NCBI GenBank assembly: GCA_036245525.1
Contig: BTPG01000003.1
Span: 141,040,797-141,104,796, forward strand
Source: Semisulcospira habei
Lineage: Eukaryota > Mollusca > Gastropoda > Semisulcospiridae
Reading direction: 5' to 3'
DNA: 64,000 nt
Positions 10,061-21,244 of the stretch are shown in pieces. The translations under genes were made by a program, and so were the position numbers. Below the pieces are notes generated by a model. It searched no databases. It was given only the letters and a program-made list of their open reading frames with translations, and was not told where the DNA came from. How positions within the stretch are numbered: the first letter of the stretch is position 1; each line of letters begins with the position of its first letter.

Positions 10061-10960
10061 GGAACAACCAGTGTAAATATACGTACGTCGTAATAGATGT
10101 ACGTCGTACGGTGGTCTTAATGAGTTACGTACGTCAAGGCGTCGGGGCGGACGTCGCAGATCACGGTTGCATCTCACAAAATAGAGCGGCAGTCTTTGAG
10201 ATGTAATAACGTGCATTGCAGTGCGATCGGTCCGTGTGAGTTTTGTACAGAGCTTGGTGGACTTTGTGAATGATTTACGTCGTAGATCCGAGCGGGACAT
10301 CATAATCATATGTACCCACTCCATAAAGTTTTCCATTCTTTGACACGTGTACTGATATATTGTATAACAAGTACATTAATTTTCATGAGCTTGCTTGATA
10401 TACTTTCCTTCCCAAAATCCTTGCGCGCGGCCAAGAAGATTCGATCTTAATACTTGCATTTTCAAAACGGAAACGCGAAATATGCTCACACTGCAACATT
10501 AACAAGCTCCTTATGTGTAGTAGTAATGCAGTTAATTCTTCTTAGTGTGTATGAATGCTCGAAATTCATATCCTACACACACACACACACACGAAAGGAG
10601 AAAAGACGCTAGAAAACGTGCGAGTCAGTCGCTGGACTGACAAGTGAAATCGACGAGATGTCAGCTGGCGATATCCACAACCTGAGGAAAGAACTAAATA
10701 AACAAGCCTGCTGGCATTTTCCGCAATTATGCGTGATCAAGTCACAAGTAGAATTTACTCAGTAACACGCACGGTTATATAATGCACTGATGTTTTCATA
10801 GTCAGACGAAATCTACGCGCCGAGTCGACAGCGATAATGCAGTCGTCTGCCATGCATGTGTTTTGTCTGAACACCGCAATCAGCCGCAAAATGAATGACG
10901 CGAGTTTGTTTTGGACTGGGTACATAAATTATATTGAGCGACAGTTTTGTTTGACATAGT
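10061..10960. other. Unassigned stretch
   Basis: ACGTACGTCG-rich sequence at 10080-10140 and a short (CA)n at 10574-10592. No gene or family assignment. Confidence 0.35.
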
Positions 10961-10962
10961 GC

Positions 10963-11090
10963 CGATTAACAGACAGATGTGATTACTTGACTCGAATCAA
11001 AATGTCCTCGTCTTACGACTCGGACAATTTGATTCGGGTCTCGTAATAACATCTGCTTGTTATCGGCACTATATCAAGCAAAATGTTGCT
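10963..11090. mobile_element. Inverted-repeat element
   Basis: GTGCCGATTAACAGACAGAT ... GACTCGAATCAAAATGTCC faces GGACAATTTGATTCGGGTCT ... TTATCGGCAC. A related, diverged copy is at 49727-49840. Confidence 0.6.
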
Positions 11091-11099
11091 CAATAAAAT

Positions 11100-11275
11100 A
11101 CATATAATAATAATACATAGTTCTTGTATAGCGCTGTTCTCCAGGAAAACACTGGACTCACTGCGCATGCACAACAGCACACCCTCTCTCTCACACACAC
11201 GCACGATTATACACTACTTTAAACCACCCCATATCATCTTCCCAATACTATACATGGCGGTCTTAAGTTTGTAAG
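11100..11275 (-). mobile_element. LINE 3' UTR fragment
   Basis: Same 3' UTR as the minus-strand LINE at 1424-1640 (CTCCAGGAAAACACTGGACT, CATGCGCAGTGAG on minus), ending in a short (TTA)n. No coding part remains. Confidence 0.75.
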
Positions 11276-11744
11276 TGACGTAGGACACAATGAGGGACGA
11301 TCTCTGAGCGCATTGTGCAGTATGTCTCGTAATAGAGCTCTATCTGTGAGTGATTCGTTTGCGTCACATAGGTGGTTTCCTTGTAATAACAAAGTATGCG
11401 CCGTTAATTTTGATTGAATTGGATTTCGTTAGTTATTTGGGTTTAACGCAGAGGAGGTGACTAAGGCCACCTAACGGCGAGAAGGATAAAGGTCTTAAGA
11501 TAAAATGTAAATAAATATATATGGTATGTCAGGCTAAAATGTCACACAAGTCTTTAAATGATATGCCTACAGGCTCTCGAAAGTGAAAATAATAAAATTT
11601 ACACGGTCTACAAATACTCAGATATTTAACTTTCTCAGAAAACTGAAGATTATGTCAGGTGGGGTTGGGGGGGGGGGGGGGGTGGGAGGGGACATCCCGG
11701 AATGAAACCCTAAAAGAGTCTGACGCTGATGGGAATGGCTCAGT
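11276..11744. other. Unassigned stretch with G-run
   Basis: Contains a poly-G tract at about 11662-11690; nothing else was recognised. Confidence 0.4.
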
Positions 11745-11836
11745 GCGGGGCGGTCTTTGCTGTTGAAGTGTGGGGCGGTCTTTTGCTACTGATGTTCCGG
11801 GCGGTCTTTCCTACTGATGGTTAGGACGGTCTTTGA
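11745..11836. repeat. Short tandem repeat, about 30-bp unit, 3-4 copies
   Basis: GGCGGTCTTTGCTGTTGAAG-type units recur as GGGCGGTCTTTTGCTACTGATG and related forms, ending at GGACGGTCTTTGAAGG. Confidence 0.65.
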
Positions 11837-12093
11837 AGGAGATGAACATTATAATGCTGTCCCGTTTTATTTGCTAATATGTCACAGAAGGATACAGTCT
11901 TTGTGATGGATGCACGCCACAGTGCCAGATCGTTAAGGAAAGGCGCAACAAATCCTATTTGACAGATAAAAAACACTAATGCTGTGCATTGCACCGTCTG
12001 CACCCACAAATCGTTCGCGACATGCAAGCTATCAGCAAATTTCGTCAGTTCTTTAGTTCTCTCTTACGTCAAACTGAACTGCCACATCTTTGC

Positions 12094-12158
12094 AAGAGGC
12101 ACAGATCTTCATGAGCCCCCGCAGATGCGGGGGCTCATGAGGATCTGTGCCTCTTGCT
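12094..12158. mobile_element. Family A hairpin
   Basis: GCAAGAGGCACAGATCTTCA arm, GATGC loop, near-perfect complement. Flanking TTAA ends not found. Confidence 0.75.
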
Positions 12159-12242
12159 AAACCCACACTCGTCCTCCCCACACAAAACAGTCATCGAGTG
12201 TTCATTGTTACAAAGCTTCTTTCCAATCTAAACAAAACTGCA

Positions 12243-12298
12243 CGATGCATAGACCCTCATGGTCACCCACGGTTCGACTGAGGGGTCTCATGATTACC
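12243..12298. mobile_element. Decayed family A hairpin
   Basis: GATGCATAGACCCTCATGG and GGGGTCTCATGATTACCTA are still recognisable. Confidence 0.45.
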
Positions 12299-12439
12299 TA
12301 CTTCATTTATCCTCGTTTTCCTCAAGCTTATAACTTGAAGCTCGATTCCATGCATTTAATGAATCTCTGGAGTTGTGTTATTTGGGAACGGGGTCCCACA
12401 AGAAATCTGTCCAACACGGCCTCTTCCAGTTGAAATGAG

Positions 12440-12535
12440 CATACGCTCGTGCATTTTTGCATGCGAGAAAAATAAATGGGATCCGTGCACTTTCGCAAGC
12501 GAGAAAAATAAATAGGATCTGTACATTTCCATACG
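12440..12535. repeat. Imperfect direct repeat, about 37 bp x 2-3
   Basis: GCATGCGAGAAAAATAAATG is followed by GCAAGCGAGAAAAATAAATA, each then GGATC(C/T)GT. Confidence 0.55.
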
Positions 12536-12668
12536 GTAATATGATGACAGTGGGGATTTCTTAGAATCGGACGTAAGACTTACGCAGCCGCGCTTAAAAT
12601 AACTCATACAGCGCACACATAGGGCCTACTCTGGAACAACGTCTGAAACTTTTGCGAAAACTCAATTT

Positions 12669-12848
12669 TAATTCCCTTCACTGCCATTTGGCGCACAATG
12701 AGTTATTGAAATCATGCATAGTAAATTCATCGTCATAGGTCCCCGGCGGTCACAGGAACATGGATACACAGCGGTTTCAGCAAGATGCATAGATCCTCAT
12801 GAGCCCCCGCAGTTGCGCGGGCTCATGAGGAACTATGCCTCTTGCTAT
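12669..12848. mobile_element. Family A MITE, right end replaced
   Basis: Starts TTAATTCCCTTCACTGCC; hairpin 12779-12845. Its right terminus is missing and F-family sequence follows. Confidence 0.7.
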
Positions 12849-12855
12849 ACCTTTT

Positions 12856-12915
12856 GCAGTGCGCGGGCCCACTGCCGTAGACGCCGGCCTGAGGTCTTTT
12901 GCTTACTGGGTCTGC
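12856..12915. mobile_element. Family F right half
   Basis: GTGCGCGGGCCCACTGCCGT then GGCCTGAGGTCTTTTGCTTA, ending in the ACTGGG terminus. Confidence 0.65.
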
Positions 12916-13097
12916 GTCATGAGACGTAGGCAGGCTTCCAGCTTTCAGTGCCTCTGTCCTCAAAATGCAAGCACTACATCAGTCCCACGGACAGGGGACA
13001 TAACCTTTCAACAGCGAAGGGACGCAACACATCAATCAAGTCGTACGTTGGGAAAACTAATTTGGCTTTGACGGTTTTCGTCCATACTCGGCCGTCT

Positions 13098-13163
13098 ACA
13101 AGATGCGATAGATCCTCATGAGCCCCAGCAGCCGCAGGCGCTCATGAGAACCTATGCCTTTTG
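13098..13163. mobile_element. Family A hairpin
   Basis: GATAGATCCTCATGAGCCCC against GCGCTCATGAGAACCTATGC. Confidence 0.65.
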
Positions 13164-13208
13164 TTTGAAAAATCTAGGCTCCCAATTAGTCGAGGACAGT
13201 TGACATTT

Positions 13209-13422
13209 TTAACTCATTCTACCCCAGACACACCACAGCCAGATAAGGATCGACCATGATAGTTCAAGGGTGATGGCGGAATAGCTTGGCGCCTATGGGC
13301 GCCAAGCTATTCTGGCATCACCCTTGAACTATCATGGTCAATCTGTGTCCTGCGCTGCAATGCAGTCTTCAGAGGACAACGGCAAAATTTGGGGATTTCG
13401 GTGTTGGGGTAGAATGAGTTAA
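13209..13422. mobile_element. Family B MITE, full length
   Basis: 214 bp from TTAA to TTAA, with CTCATTCTACCCC and GGGGTAGAATGAG as terminal inverted repeats. The arms of about 50 bp are nearly identical around GGCGCCTATGGGCGCC. One of the reference copies, with 21370, 35841 and 53567. Confidence 0.9.
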
Positions 13423-13784
13423 GGATTAAACGTCTGGCCGTTGAATCTGTCTCTGCCTTTGCCTGATTGGCAGGTTTTGTGCCCTTGCTGTCTGTGGGCA
13501 CCATGTACGGTCTGTTGTGGTCAGTCAGGATCAAACTGTGGACGTCACTGTCAATGCGATTATGAAGAATGTTTCCTACTGTACTAGCTAGTTCCTGAAT
13601 TGAGTTTTTTTTAGATGTGTACGTGAGGATTTGTTCTAAGAAAGACGGTAAGTCCAGTTCTGGTGAAAAATGAAATGTTCACTGTATTATACAAACATCA
13701 GTTGACATGCTGTCTGCTACCTTTCTAATGCGCAAAAGCCTTTTACGCACTGGGTTCACAGCTGGGTAGAATTAGAACAGACGA

Positions 13785-13918
13785 TCTCCGGAAATCAGAA
13801 CGGTAGGTCAAAATTGCGCGTGTTTCGGCGAAAATGGCGGATTAAAAGCCAGGACAAACATACGATATCGTCGAAACACGTGCAGTTTTGACCTGCTGTA
13901 CTTCTCATTTCCGAGCAA
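13785..13918. mobile_element. Family P palindrome
   Basis: CCGGAAATCAGAACGGTAGG, TCAAAATTGCGCGTGTTTCG against CGAAACACGTGCAGTTTTGA and CTTCTCATTTCCGAG. A second copy is at 26057-26201. Confidence 0.6.
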
Positions 13919-14345
13919 TGTTTACTGTACTATACACTTTAGCAAAATGACCTTATAATAAGCTTCGTGTCATCGTTACGGCAGTGTTCACAAAATGGAC
14001 GTTTGCCTTCACACGGCAATGTTTAGCCCAAATTACTGACCAGCATGCGTTGAAAACTTGGCGTCATCCGACTTCCTGGCATGAATCGAACAGTAAGTCA
14101 GATGGCGAAATTGTGGAGTGTTTCTTTTTTTATACAATTTGATTACACTTTTAGCAGAAAGTGAATGAATGTAAAGATGAATGCATTTTTTAAAAATGTT
14201 CACCAGAAAGGCTGAACTAGGTAAGAGATACTCCCAGGCCGCGAGAAAATCTGATACTCCCTTTATTTGGCAGGTTAATTGGTGGGCTAAAAGGCACGTA
14301 AAAAAAGAACCCTCAGCATGCTCGCCCCACAGTGAGGCCAAAATT
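13919..14345. other. Unassigned stretch
   Basis: Sequence resembling decayed P-type arms around 14050-14130 (TTCCTGGCATGAATCGAACA). No coding support. Confidence 0.35.
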
Positions 14346-14372
14346 CACTGTCCGAAGTCGTCTGAGAATTTT

Positions 14373-14883
<511 letters not shown>

Positions 14884-14888
14884 GGGGG

Positions 14889-15048
<160 letters not shown>

Positions 15049-15054
15049 TGATGA

Positions 15055-15430
15055 ATTGTGCATGGCTAGGGAAATGAACTAGTAAAAGGCAGCGTTGTAG
15101 AGGTGGGTTTTGAGAAGTAATTTGAATAAGGAGAGCGTTTGACAGTTACGCACAGGGCCGGGGAGGCTGTTCCAAGTGGCGGGGCCAAGATGGGAAAAAG
15201 CACGACCGCCACGTATTTTACATTTGAAATTGGGAAGGCGAAATTTACGTGTGTCAGAGGAAGAGCGGAGGGTGCGAGATGGAGTATACAGATGGAGTAA
15301 GTCAGAGATACAGGCAGGAGAAGTCAGGCTGATAGAGGTAAAGCACATGCAGGACAGTCCATACAAAATGCGTTCTTGTACGGGCAGCCAGTGGGGTTTC
15401 TTAAGGGCGGGGCGGATATGGTCACGCTTA
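15055..15430 (-). mobile_element. 5'-truncated LINE with 3' end at (CT)n
   Basis: The minus strand carries the end of an RT ORF (stop near 15079) and a very short 3' UTR ending TTCATCACCATT, followed at once by (CT)n when read in its own sense. The 5' junction near 15430 is approximate. Confidence 0.7.
15079..15345 (-). pseudogene. LINE RT C-terminal fragment
   Basis: About 85 codons: SDLLHLYTPSRTLRSSSD, GGRAFSHLGPATWNSLPGPV and [15 protein letters not shown]. This is the same C-terminal block as the L2-like copy at 7130-7967 but clearly diverged, so it comes from a different lineage of that group. No catalytic residues are included. Confidence 0.8.
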
Positions 15431-15812
15431 CGCCGGCACGCACAGAACTAAACGGGCATGCACTGTTTTGCACTCTCTGCAGTTTATCTAGCTGGGGATC
15501 AAGGTTTTAGAAATGGCACGGTTACATCGAAGCGAACAAAGTAGGCTAGGAAATCTTCTAGCATTCCAGCCAATCATTGGAGTCACGTGTTTCAAAGTTT
15601 TACAGATCTAGTTCTTAGACAGGTCTGCATGGAGACTACGTGCGGCCGACCTCGGCTCGATGAATTTGTGCTGACAGTTCCTAGCGAGTGACCCTTTGCA
15701 TCTTGTCATGAGCCCATCTTGTAAACCCATGAGCCTTTGGCTTCAAAAACAAAAGCCGGATGCCATTACCATTTTAAAGAATCGATGCCGTTCCCGCCCC
15801 CAACAATTTAGC
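15431..15812. other. Unassigned stretch
   Basis: No coding signature, tRNA or family match seen. Confidence 0.35.
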
Positions 15813-15999
15813 TTAACCCCTTTGCTGCCAGTGATCACGAACTGCATGTCTGAAACCACTATACACTGACCGACATTCGCGAGAAGAACACAGATGTAAA
15901 TACGACTAAAACAGGCATAAAGAACTGCGGGGGCTCATGAGGGTTTATGTCTCTTGCAGCTGGGTAGCGTTCGCCTTGCCCCGGCAGGAAAGAGGTTAA
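15813..15999. mobile_element. Family A MITE, hairpin partly lost
   Basis: TTAACCCCTTTGCTGCC start and CCGGCAGGAAAGAGGTTAA end are intact. Only the right hairpin arm (GCGGGGGCTCATGAGGGTTT) is well preserved. Confidence 0.75.
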
Positions 16000-16176
16000 A
16001 GCTATCCGCGCCACGGTGGGCTTGGATTGATAAAATCCCCGGTTTCAGACTAAAACTGGAGTTCTGCATGTTCATGCACTATTCCACACCGCCATTCCAT
16101 GTCGCCGATCTGCTGCTGTATATTGAAACACTTTTTGAGAAAATGTTGCCATGCAAATTGTGTCAAAATATTTGAT

Positions 16177-16252
16177 CATTCGATACGTGTCGCCTACGCA
16201 TACGCGAAATAAAGCCGCGTATCCGGATACGACACGTCTCGCATGAGATATA
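16177..16252. mobile_element. Family G-like palindrome
   Basis: CGATACGTGTCGCCTACGCA faces CCGCGTATCCGGATACGACA, followed by CGTCTCGCATGAGAT. Confidence 0.5.
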
Positions 16253-16670
16253 GTGGCATCAACAGTCATTGAAAATGTTAATTCTGAAATTAACCCGGGC
16301 CGCACTAAAACCCATTGGGACAGATTTTTTTTTTTTTTTTACAGTTATCAAAAACAAGCAGCAGCCTATGTAGGTTTCCACATTTCGCATACTAAAAACA
16401 AAACACATTCACCGCTCGATTATCGATTTTTTTTTATATATTTTTAAATCAAGTGCATGCACGGAGTAAAAACGTGCAATTTGCAATGAGCATTTCCCTC
16501 GTATTCACTGAGGTTATTTTGTTTTGACTTTTTTCTTCTCCTCTCAACTTTTAATCTCGTTCAAGAAACTGCGGTTGGCGGAATTGACAAACAAAACCTG
16601 ACACGAGTAGAATTAATTTGGAGAATATTAATATGTGCCGATCACAGACCGGCACGCAATTTCCCTGACA
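16253..16670. other. Unassigned AT-rich stretch
   Basis: T-runs at 16326-16340 and 16429-16446; no gene. Confidence 0.4.
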
Positions 16671-16672
16671 CG

Positions 16673-16673
<1 letters not shown>

Positions 16674-16760
<87 letters not shown>

Positions 16761-16785
16761 GAGAGAAAAAAAAAAAAAAACCAGA
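16674..16785. repeat. (GA)n followed by A-run
   Basis: About 45 GA units, then about 17 A. Confidence 0.95.
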
Positions 16786-16965
16786 TACCCATTTCGCTAA
16801 ATCAGTCTTTTAGCCAACCCAGTACCATTTGCAATCGGCAAATATTTTCATTAACTTGTGAGGCTGGAATAATTCATGAAATTCTGTCTCTTTAAAGGAG
16901 ACAACGGCTACATTTTATTTTTAATTTTTAGTTTCAACTGCGCTGTGAAGACAAAAAGAGAGCTA

Positions 16966-17000
16966 GGCTAGTCCATTTTTGCGAAAAGCGAGATTTTCAA
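16966..17000. mobile_element. Family L half element
   Basis: Left arm TTTTTGCGAAAAGCGAGATT TTCAATG is cut off exactly where (CT)n begins. Confidence 0.6.
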
Positions 17001-17001
17001 T

Positions 17002-17067
<66 letters not shown>
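17001..17067. repeat. (CT)n microsatellite, 5' flank of LINE
   Basis: Uninterrupted CT repeats leading straight into RT-coding sequence. Confidence 0.95.
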
Positions 17068-17069
<2 letters not shown>

Positions 17070-17239
17070 CGAGGAATGACTTGCTTCATTTCCTCCGCCC
17101 ACGGATAGATATCTACAAGTCAAGCCTTCAATTTTCAGGTAGTTCTGTCTGGAACTCATTGCCATTAAACATTAAATCACTTTCAGGTCAAACCCATTTT
17201 AAACGTGCTTTGCACAGTCACTTCCATTCAGCGTGACTT
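17068..17239 (+). pseudogene. LINE RT C-terminal fragment
   Basis: About 56 codons: RNDLLHFLRPRIDIYKSSLQ, FSGSSVWNSLPLNIKSL and HFKRALHSHF before the stop. It matches the corresponding part of the LINE at 27226-28001 (PRPRIDLFKTTLSFSGASFWNKLP). No catalytic motif remains. Confidence 0.85.
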
Positions 17240-17629
17240 CACAGTTTGCCATATAGAATAATACTGCTGTTAACACGTAAACGTCAAACATTTTCTCTTT
17301 CTCCATCCATTTGCTAACTGATCATCTATTGTATTGTCGGTGTCACTATACGCTATTGATGCTGCTGATTCTATGACACTGTCTTATATGAGTTTATTAT
17401 TAATGCTATGCACTCGTTTCTCTCTCTTGCTTTTTAAAATCGGTTGCAGTTACAAATTCTCCATTGCCATTTTTTTCCCTCCTTTCGGTGATTCACCTAT
17501 TGTGGGTTTTCCCCCGTAATTTTTCTTCTTTTTTCTTCTTCTTCTTATTATTTATTATTATTTGCATGCTATGTTTCTTTTCCTGTTATGTTTATCCTGA
17601 ATAAATAAAGATTCATCATCATCATCATC

Positions 17630-17631
<2 letters not shown>
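17068..17631 (+). mobile_element. 5'-truncated Jockey-group-like LINE in (CT)n
   Basis: RT C-terminal coding part, a 400-bp 3' UTR, CTGAATAAATAAAGATTCATC and a (ATC)n tail, followed by more (CT)n at 17636-17690. Both flanks are CT repeats in the sense orientation of the element. Confidence 0.8.

Positions 17632-17690
<59 letters not shown>
17632..17690. repeat. (CT)n microsatellite
   Basis: Between two LINE 3' ends. Confidence 0.9.
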
Positions 17691-17692
<2 letters not shown>

Positions 17693-17935
17693 GTTTTTAG
17701 AGGACTGTATATTTGTATCACTGTGCTCTGATGTCCCTGTTTTATGTATATTTTGTACTTAGTCGTAGTTTTAGCAAAGGCAGGTACGATAAATGACATA
17801 GTCACTGACTGTTAATATCTTCACCCTTGTAAAATAAAGATTCATTGATTCAATAGCAAGGACAAGAATGAAAAAAGGTTAGCGCAACTTATTTTATCCT
17901 TAGAAAATAACGTTACGTTTCATTTCATTTACTCT
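17691..17935 (+). mobile_element. LINE 3' UTR copy in (CT)n
   Basis: Begins abruptly after CT repeats. It contains TGTAAAATAAAGATTCATTG and ends GTTTCATTTCATTTACTCTCT, again a CATT-type tail into CT repeats. Confidence 0.65.
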
Positions 17936-17946
17936 CTCTCTCTACG

Positions 17947-18070
17947 TTTGTTGGTCGGAGGGGTTCGCTGCACGGACCTTTGTAGGCCTGAGGGAGGTCA
18001 AAGGTATCATTGTACTCCAAAGTTATTGGTCGGAGGGGTCCGTGCAGCGAACCCCTCCGACCAATAACGT
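17947..18070. mobile_element. Family N fold-back element
   Basis: TTGGTCGGAGGGGTTCGCTG CACGGACC is mirrored by GGTCCGTGCAGCGAACCCCT CCGACCAA. The loop contains GTAGGCCTGAGGGAGGTCAA. Confidence 0.8.
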
Positions 18071-18459
18071 ATTTGTTTCCATTCCTCCACTATTTTCGTA
18101 AAAGAAATCAAGAAGACATCTTGCGCCCTGGATCACGCCAGACATGACTGATGTCAAAGGAATATACATTTATACATAATAGACTTATGACGTAATTTAA
18201 AAATGTCATGACGTTGCCGTCTCCAGTACTGAGTGTGTTTGTTGTTTCAAACAACACTAAATAACTTTGTACTTTAGAAGGTTTGGCGATCTTTTATAGA
18301 ACAAAACTTGCATCCAAGATGCGTCATGGAGAGGGCTACAAAACGTCCGCCATTTTTCGCTACAGGGGTTTTTATATCACGGTCACATGGTACGGTTTGC
18401 GCTAAAGTGACTGGTCGTGTGACGTAGGGAGGAAAACAATTATATATAATATATATAAG
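18071..18459. other. Unassigned stretch
   Basis: No gene or family recognised. Confidence 0.35.
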
Positions 18460-18522
18460 TTATTGGTCGGAGGAGTTCGTTACACGGACCTTTGTAGGCC
18501 TGAGGGAGGTCAAAGGAATCAT
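18460..18522. mobile_element. Family N left half
   Basis: TTATTGGTCGGAGGAGTTCG and the GGCCTGAGGGAGGTCAAAGG loop, then interrupted by (TA)n at 18522-18546. Confidence 0.7.
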
Positions 18523-18639
18523 ATATATATATATATATATATATTTAATCTCTATTTGTTTTATTCATTTTTTTTCTCAGGGTGGGGAGGGTTGAGGGCG
18601 GGGGGGGGGGGGGGGATGGGTCTTTTTACTTACACATGT

Positions 18640-18905
18640 TTTATCTTTTGATGTATCGTCTGATGTATTTTTATAGTGTAGAGTAGCAGGACAGTTTGGA
18701 AGATAGGCATTGCTATGCCTAAAACATGTTATCCTGAATAAAAATGTTTCATCATCATCATGTCTCTCTCTCTCCCTCTCTCTATTATGTGTATGTGTGT
18801 TTGTGTGCATGCTATAGCTTAGCAAGGACATGATTGAAAAAAGGTCATTGAATGTACCTAATCATTTATCCTTGAAAAATTAAGTTTCATTTCATTTCAT
18901 TTCTC
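18640..18905 (+). mobile_element. Two LINE 3' tails in tandem
   Basis: First tail: CCTGAATAAAAATGTTTCATC, (ATC)n and CT repeats (18760-18784). Second: GACATGATTGAAAAAAGGTC ... TTAAGTTTCATTTCATTTCA and CTCTCT (to 18908). They match the tails at 17.6, 17.9 and 28.4 kb. Confidence 0.65.
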
Positions 18906-19017
18906 TCTGATTCAAGAACTGTGTGCTGTTTCAAGGTAACAAGATCACAACTCAGCACACAGTTGCTTGAGGGCAACACGCAACAAAGTGTAAATAATTT
19001 GTTCTGCCCACACCATC

Positions 19018-19050
19018 CAACGCACGCGCACGCACACACACATGCACGCA

Positions 19051-19081
<31 letters not shown>

Positions 19082-19086
19082 TCACA
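19018..19086. repeat. (CA/CG)n dinucleotide-rich tract
   Basis: CACACA and GCACGCACG runs. Confidence 0.9.
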
Positions 19087-19480
19087 CATAACCTGAGGTC
19101 CCTCAGGCAGCACGCGTACCAGACGGAAAATAAATCACCATCTTTATGTGCCTAAATTGGAGAAGCGTTTGAGTATTTTCTCATCGCCATCGCAGAGTGA
19201 ATCACGACAGAGATAAAGCCACGACACTGTCCGAGTGAATGTGCGGTAGCATTTCTATATATATATTGACAGTTTTCGTCAAAAATCGTGTATCACGGTT
19301 TATATCAAACTTTGCCTGTAAATATTCTTTGTGCTCGCACAGCTCTAGTGAAAGTGACGTATTTTGTTTATTTGTTAAAAATTGCACGTGAAAACTCTCT
19401 GGCATTCTCGCCAATCTTTGCAGTCACGTGAAACGACGTTTTACAGACTTAGCCTAGACGTCTGTAAGGAGACCAAGGCA
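19087..19480. other. Unassigned stretch
   Basis: No coding or repeat family recognised. Confidence 0.35.
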
Positions 19481-19484
19481 AAGC

Positions 19485-19612
19485 ACGCCACGTTACGCCG
19501 AGCCACGGCACGACACTCGACACGACACGACACGACATGACACAAAAATGACAAGCCACGCCACACGTCAAGACACGATACGACGTACGACACAAAACAA
19601 AACAACACCACA
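19485..19612. repeat. Degenerate CACGA pentamer-like repeat
   Basis: Variants of CACGACACGACAC and CACGCCACAC. Confidence 0.7.
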
Positions 19613-19619
19613 CAAGATA

Positions 19620-19704
19620 TATACTGGCGAGCAAAAGAAATGCGACATGTTTGGGGTCATCGGAAACACTAATTAGTCGCATTTCTTTTGCTCGTCAGTA
19701 TACG
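19620..19704. mobile_element. Family E palindrome
   Basis: ACTGGCGAGCAAAAGAAATG faces CATTTCTTTTGCTCGTCAGT. The middle carries TCATCGGAAACACTAA. Confidence 0.8.
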
Positions 19705-19744
19705 ATAAGGCACATCTCGAACATCCAGGTGATTCACTCTCAGT

Positions 19745-19958
19745 TTAACTCATTATACCCCAAGCACACCACAGCAAGACAAAGATCGACCATGATAGTT
19801 CAAGGGTGATGCCAGAATAGCTTGGCGCCTACGGGCGCCAAGCTATTCTGGCATCACCCTTGAACTGTCATGGTCGATCTGTGTCCTGCACTGCAACGCA
19901 GTCTTCAGAGGACGACTTCAAAATTTGGGGATTTCGGTCTTGGGGTAGAATGAGTTAA
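19745..19958. mobile_element. Family B MITE, full length
   Basis: TTAACTCATTATACCCC to GGGGTAGAATGAGTTAA, 214 bp, near-perfect hairpin. It lies between two copies of a 53-bp direct repeat (19693-19745 and 19999-20051). Confidence 0.9.
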
Positions 19959-19974
19959 AGTAATTCCGATGATT

Positions 19975-20051
19975 CCAAAATGTCGCGTTTCTTTTGTTCG
20001 TCAGTATACGATAAGTCACATCTCGAACATCCAGGTGATTCACTCTCAGTT
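19975..20051. repeat. Half family E plus duplicated flank
   Basis: Right arm of an E palindrome followed by TATACGATAAGTCACATCTC and ATCCAGGTGATTCACTCTCA. The second part duplicates 19693-19745 with one mismatch. Confidence 0.75.
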
Positions 20052-20243
20052 CATACACTCTTATTTCTACCAGTCCCCCTCGCTATAAAGACATTATGAA
20101 CAGTGCCTCATTAGGGATCACATTTTTTCCTCGGATGTCGAAGGGATGGCTTGATTTTGGTGCTGGAAGGCATGAACAATTGATGTAGGTTGAAAGCCAA
20201 AATACCACTTCACGCAAGAAAATCGGCTGTAAATGGGGCTTAT

Positions 20244-20300
20244 TATCCTCGTGAACCCCATGCGGAATGCGGTGACTCATGAAGATCTATTTCTCTTGCA
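20244..20300. mobile_element. Decayed family A hairpin
   Basis: TTATCCTCGTGAACCCCATG against GGTGACTCATGAAGATCTAT and TCTCTTGCA. Confidence 0.55.
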
Positions 20301-20640
20301 GACTGGCGGCAGTTCTTGCATGAGTGTAAAATGAGAATTTTGATTGTGATTTCATGATGGAATTGTTGCAGAGTTTGGGGGAGAACTTTTGCACAAATGT
20401 GTGAAAATTTGAAGTAAAAGTGAAAATAAAATTGTGAAAACTCCGGCGTTTTTGTGGTGTTATTTAGACAAATTGGCTATCACTGTTGCAAACGTATTAA
20501 TATTATATAAACACATTTTTTATGGTATGATTAAAATAATGATAATAAATAGGACTATGCAAGGGGGAGAATTGTTGCGTCACGGTTACGAGTGCATGTT
20601 CTAAGCTACTTTTGACTTTGAAAGTAATCGTTAGCAGTCG
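20301..20640. other. Unassigned AT-rich stretch
   Basis: Nothing recognised. Confidence 0.4.
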
Positions 20641-20642
20641 AC

Positions 20643-20670
20643 TCCCCCCCCCCCCCCCCCCCCCCCCCCC
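20643..20670. repeat. Poly-C run
   Basis: About 28 consecutive C. Confidence 0.95.
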
Positions 20671-20721
20671 ACCGTTCGTTTATATTTTAAATTATATTTT
20701 TTATGCATACTTTACTTTGTT

Positions 20722-20935
20722 TTAACTCATTCAGTCAGACGCATGTATTTCCCCAATTTTGGAGGCGTCATCTAACGACTACGCACCTGTTGCAGGAGAT
20801 GGATCGACCATGATAATTCAAGGGTAGTGCTAGATTAGCTTGGCGCCGACAGGCGACAAGCTAATCTGGCACTACCCTTGAATTATTATGGTCGACCCAT
20901 CTCCTGCTGTAGTGCGTCAGGGCTGAATGGGTTAA
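20722..20935. mobile_element. Family B MITE, subfamily with long left flank
   Basis: TTAACTCATTCAGTCAGACG to GCTGAATGGGTTAA. The hairpin carries CCATGATAATTCAAGGGTAG. The ATTTTGGAGGCGTCATCTAACG block, on the right in the copy at 435, is on the left here, so the copy is inverted relative to it. Confidence 0.85.
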
Positions 20936-21197
20936 ACAATTGAAGGAACTTTGATAATCTAGTTACGCGCTTTAGAAACGCGGCACCTTCGATCTGCCTT
21001 CGTACACATGTTTGTCTACCGTTTTGAAAATACAGTAGACTTTGGAATGGGGCTGGCCTCAGCGCGTTCAACACATAGTACGCGATAACATGGGCGGGCA
21101 GGCGTCACACTGTAACAGTGTAGTAACAAATTAAAATTACGTAACTTCTAGCTACGCTAGCATAGCTGTTGAATGCAGATCTAGCACTAAAAAGCGC

Positions 21198-21244
21198 CGT
21201 GTGTGTGTGTATGTGTGTGTGTGCATGCGTGCGTGCGCGTGTGC

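Noticed and set aside
9408..10206. Long open frames in several phases, up to 260 codons
   Set aside because: They follow from the stop-free 27-bp minisatellite whose period is a multiple of three.
19018..19086. Telomere-like or satellite repeat
   Set aside because: Only a CA/CG dinucleotide-rich microsatellite.
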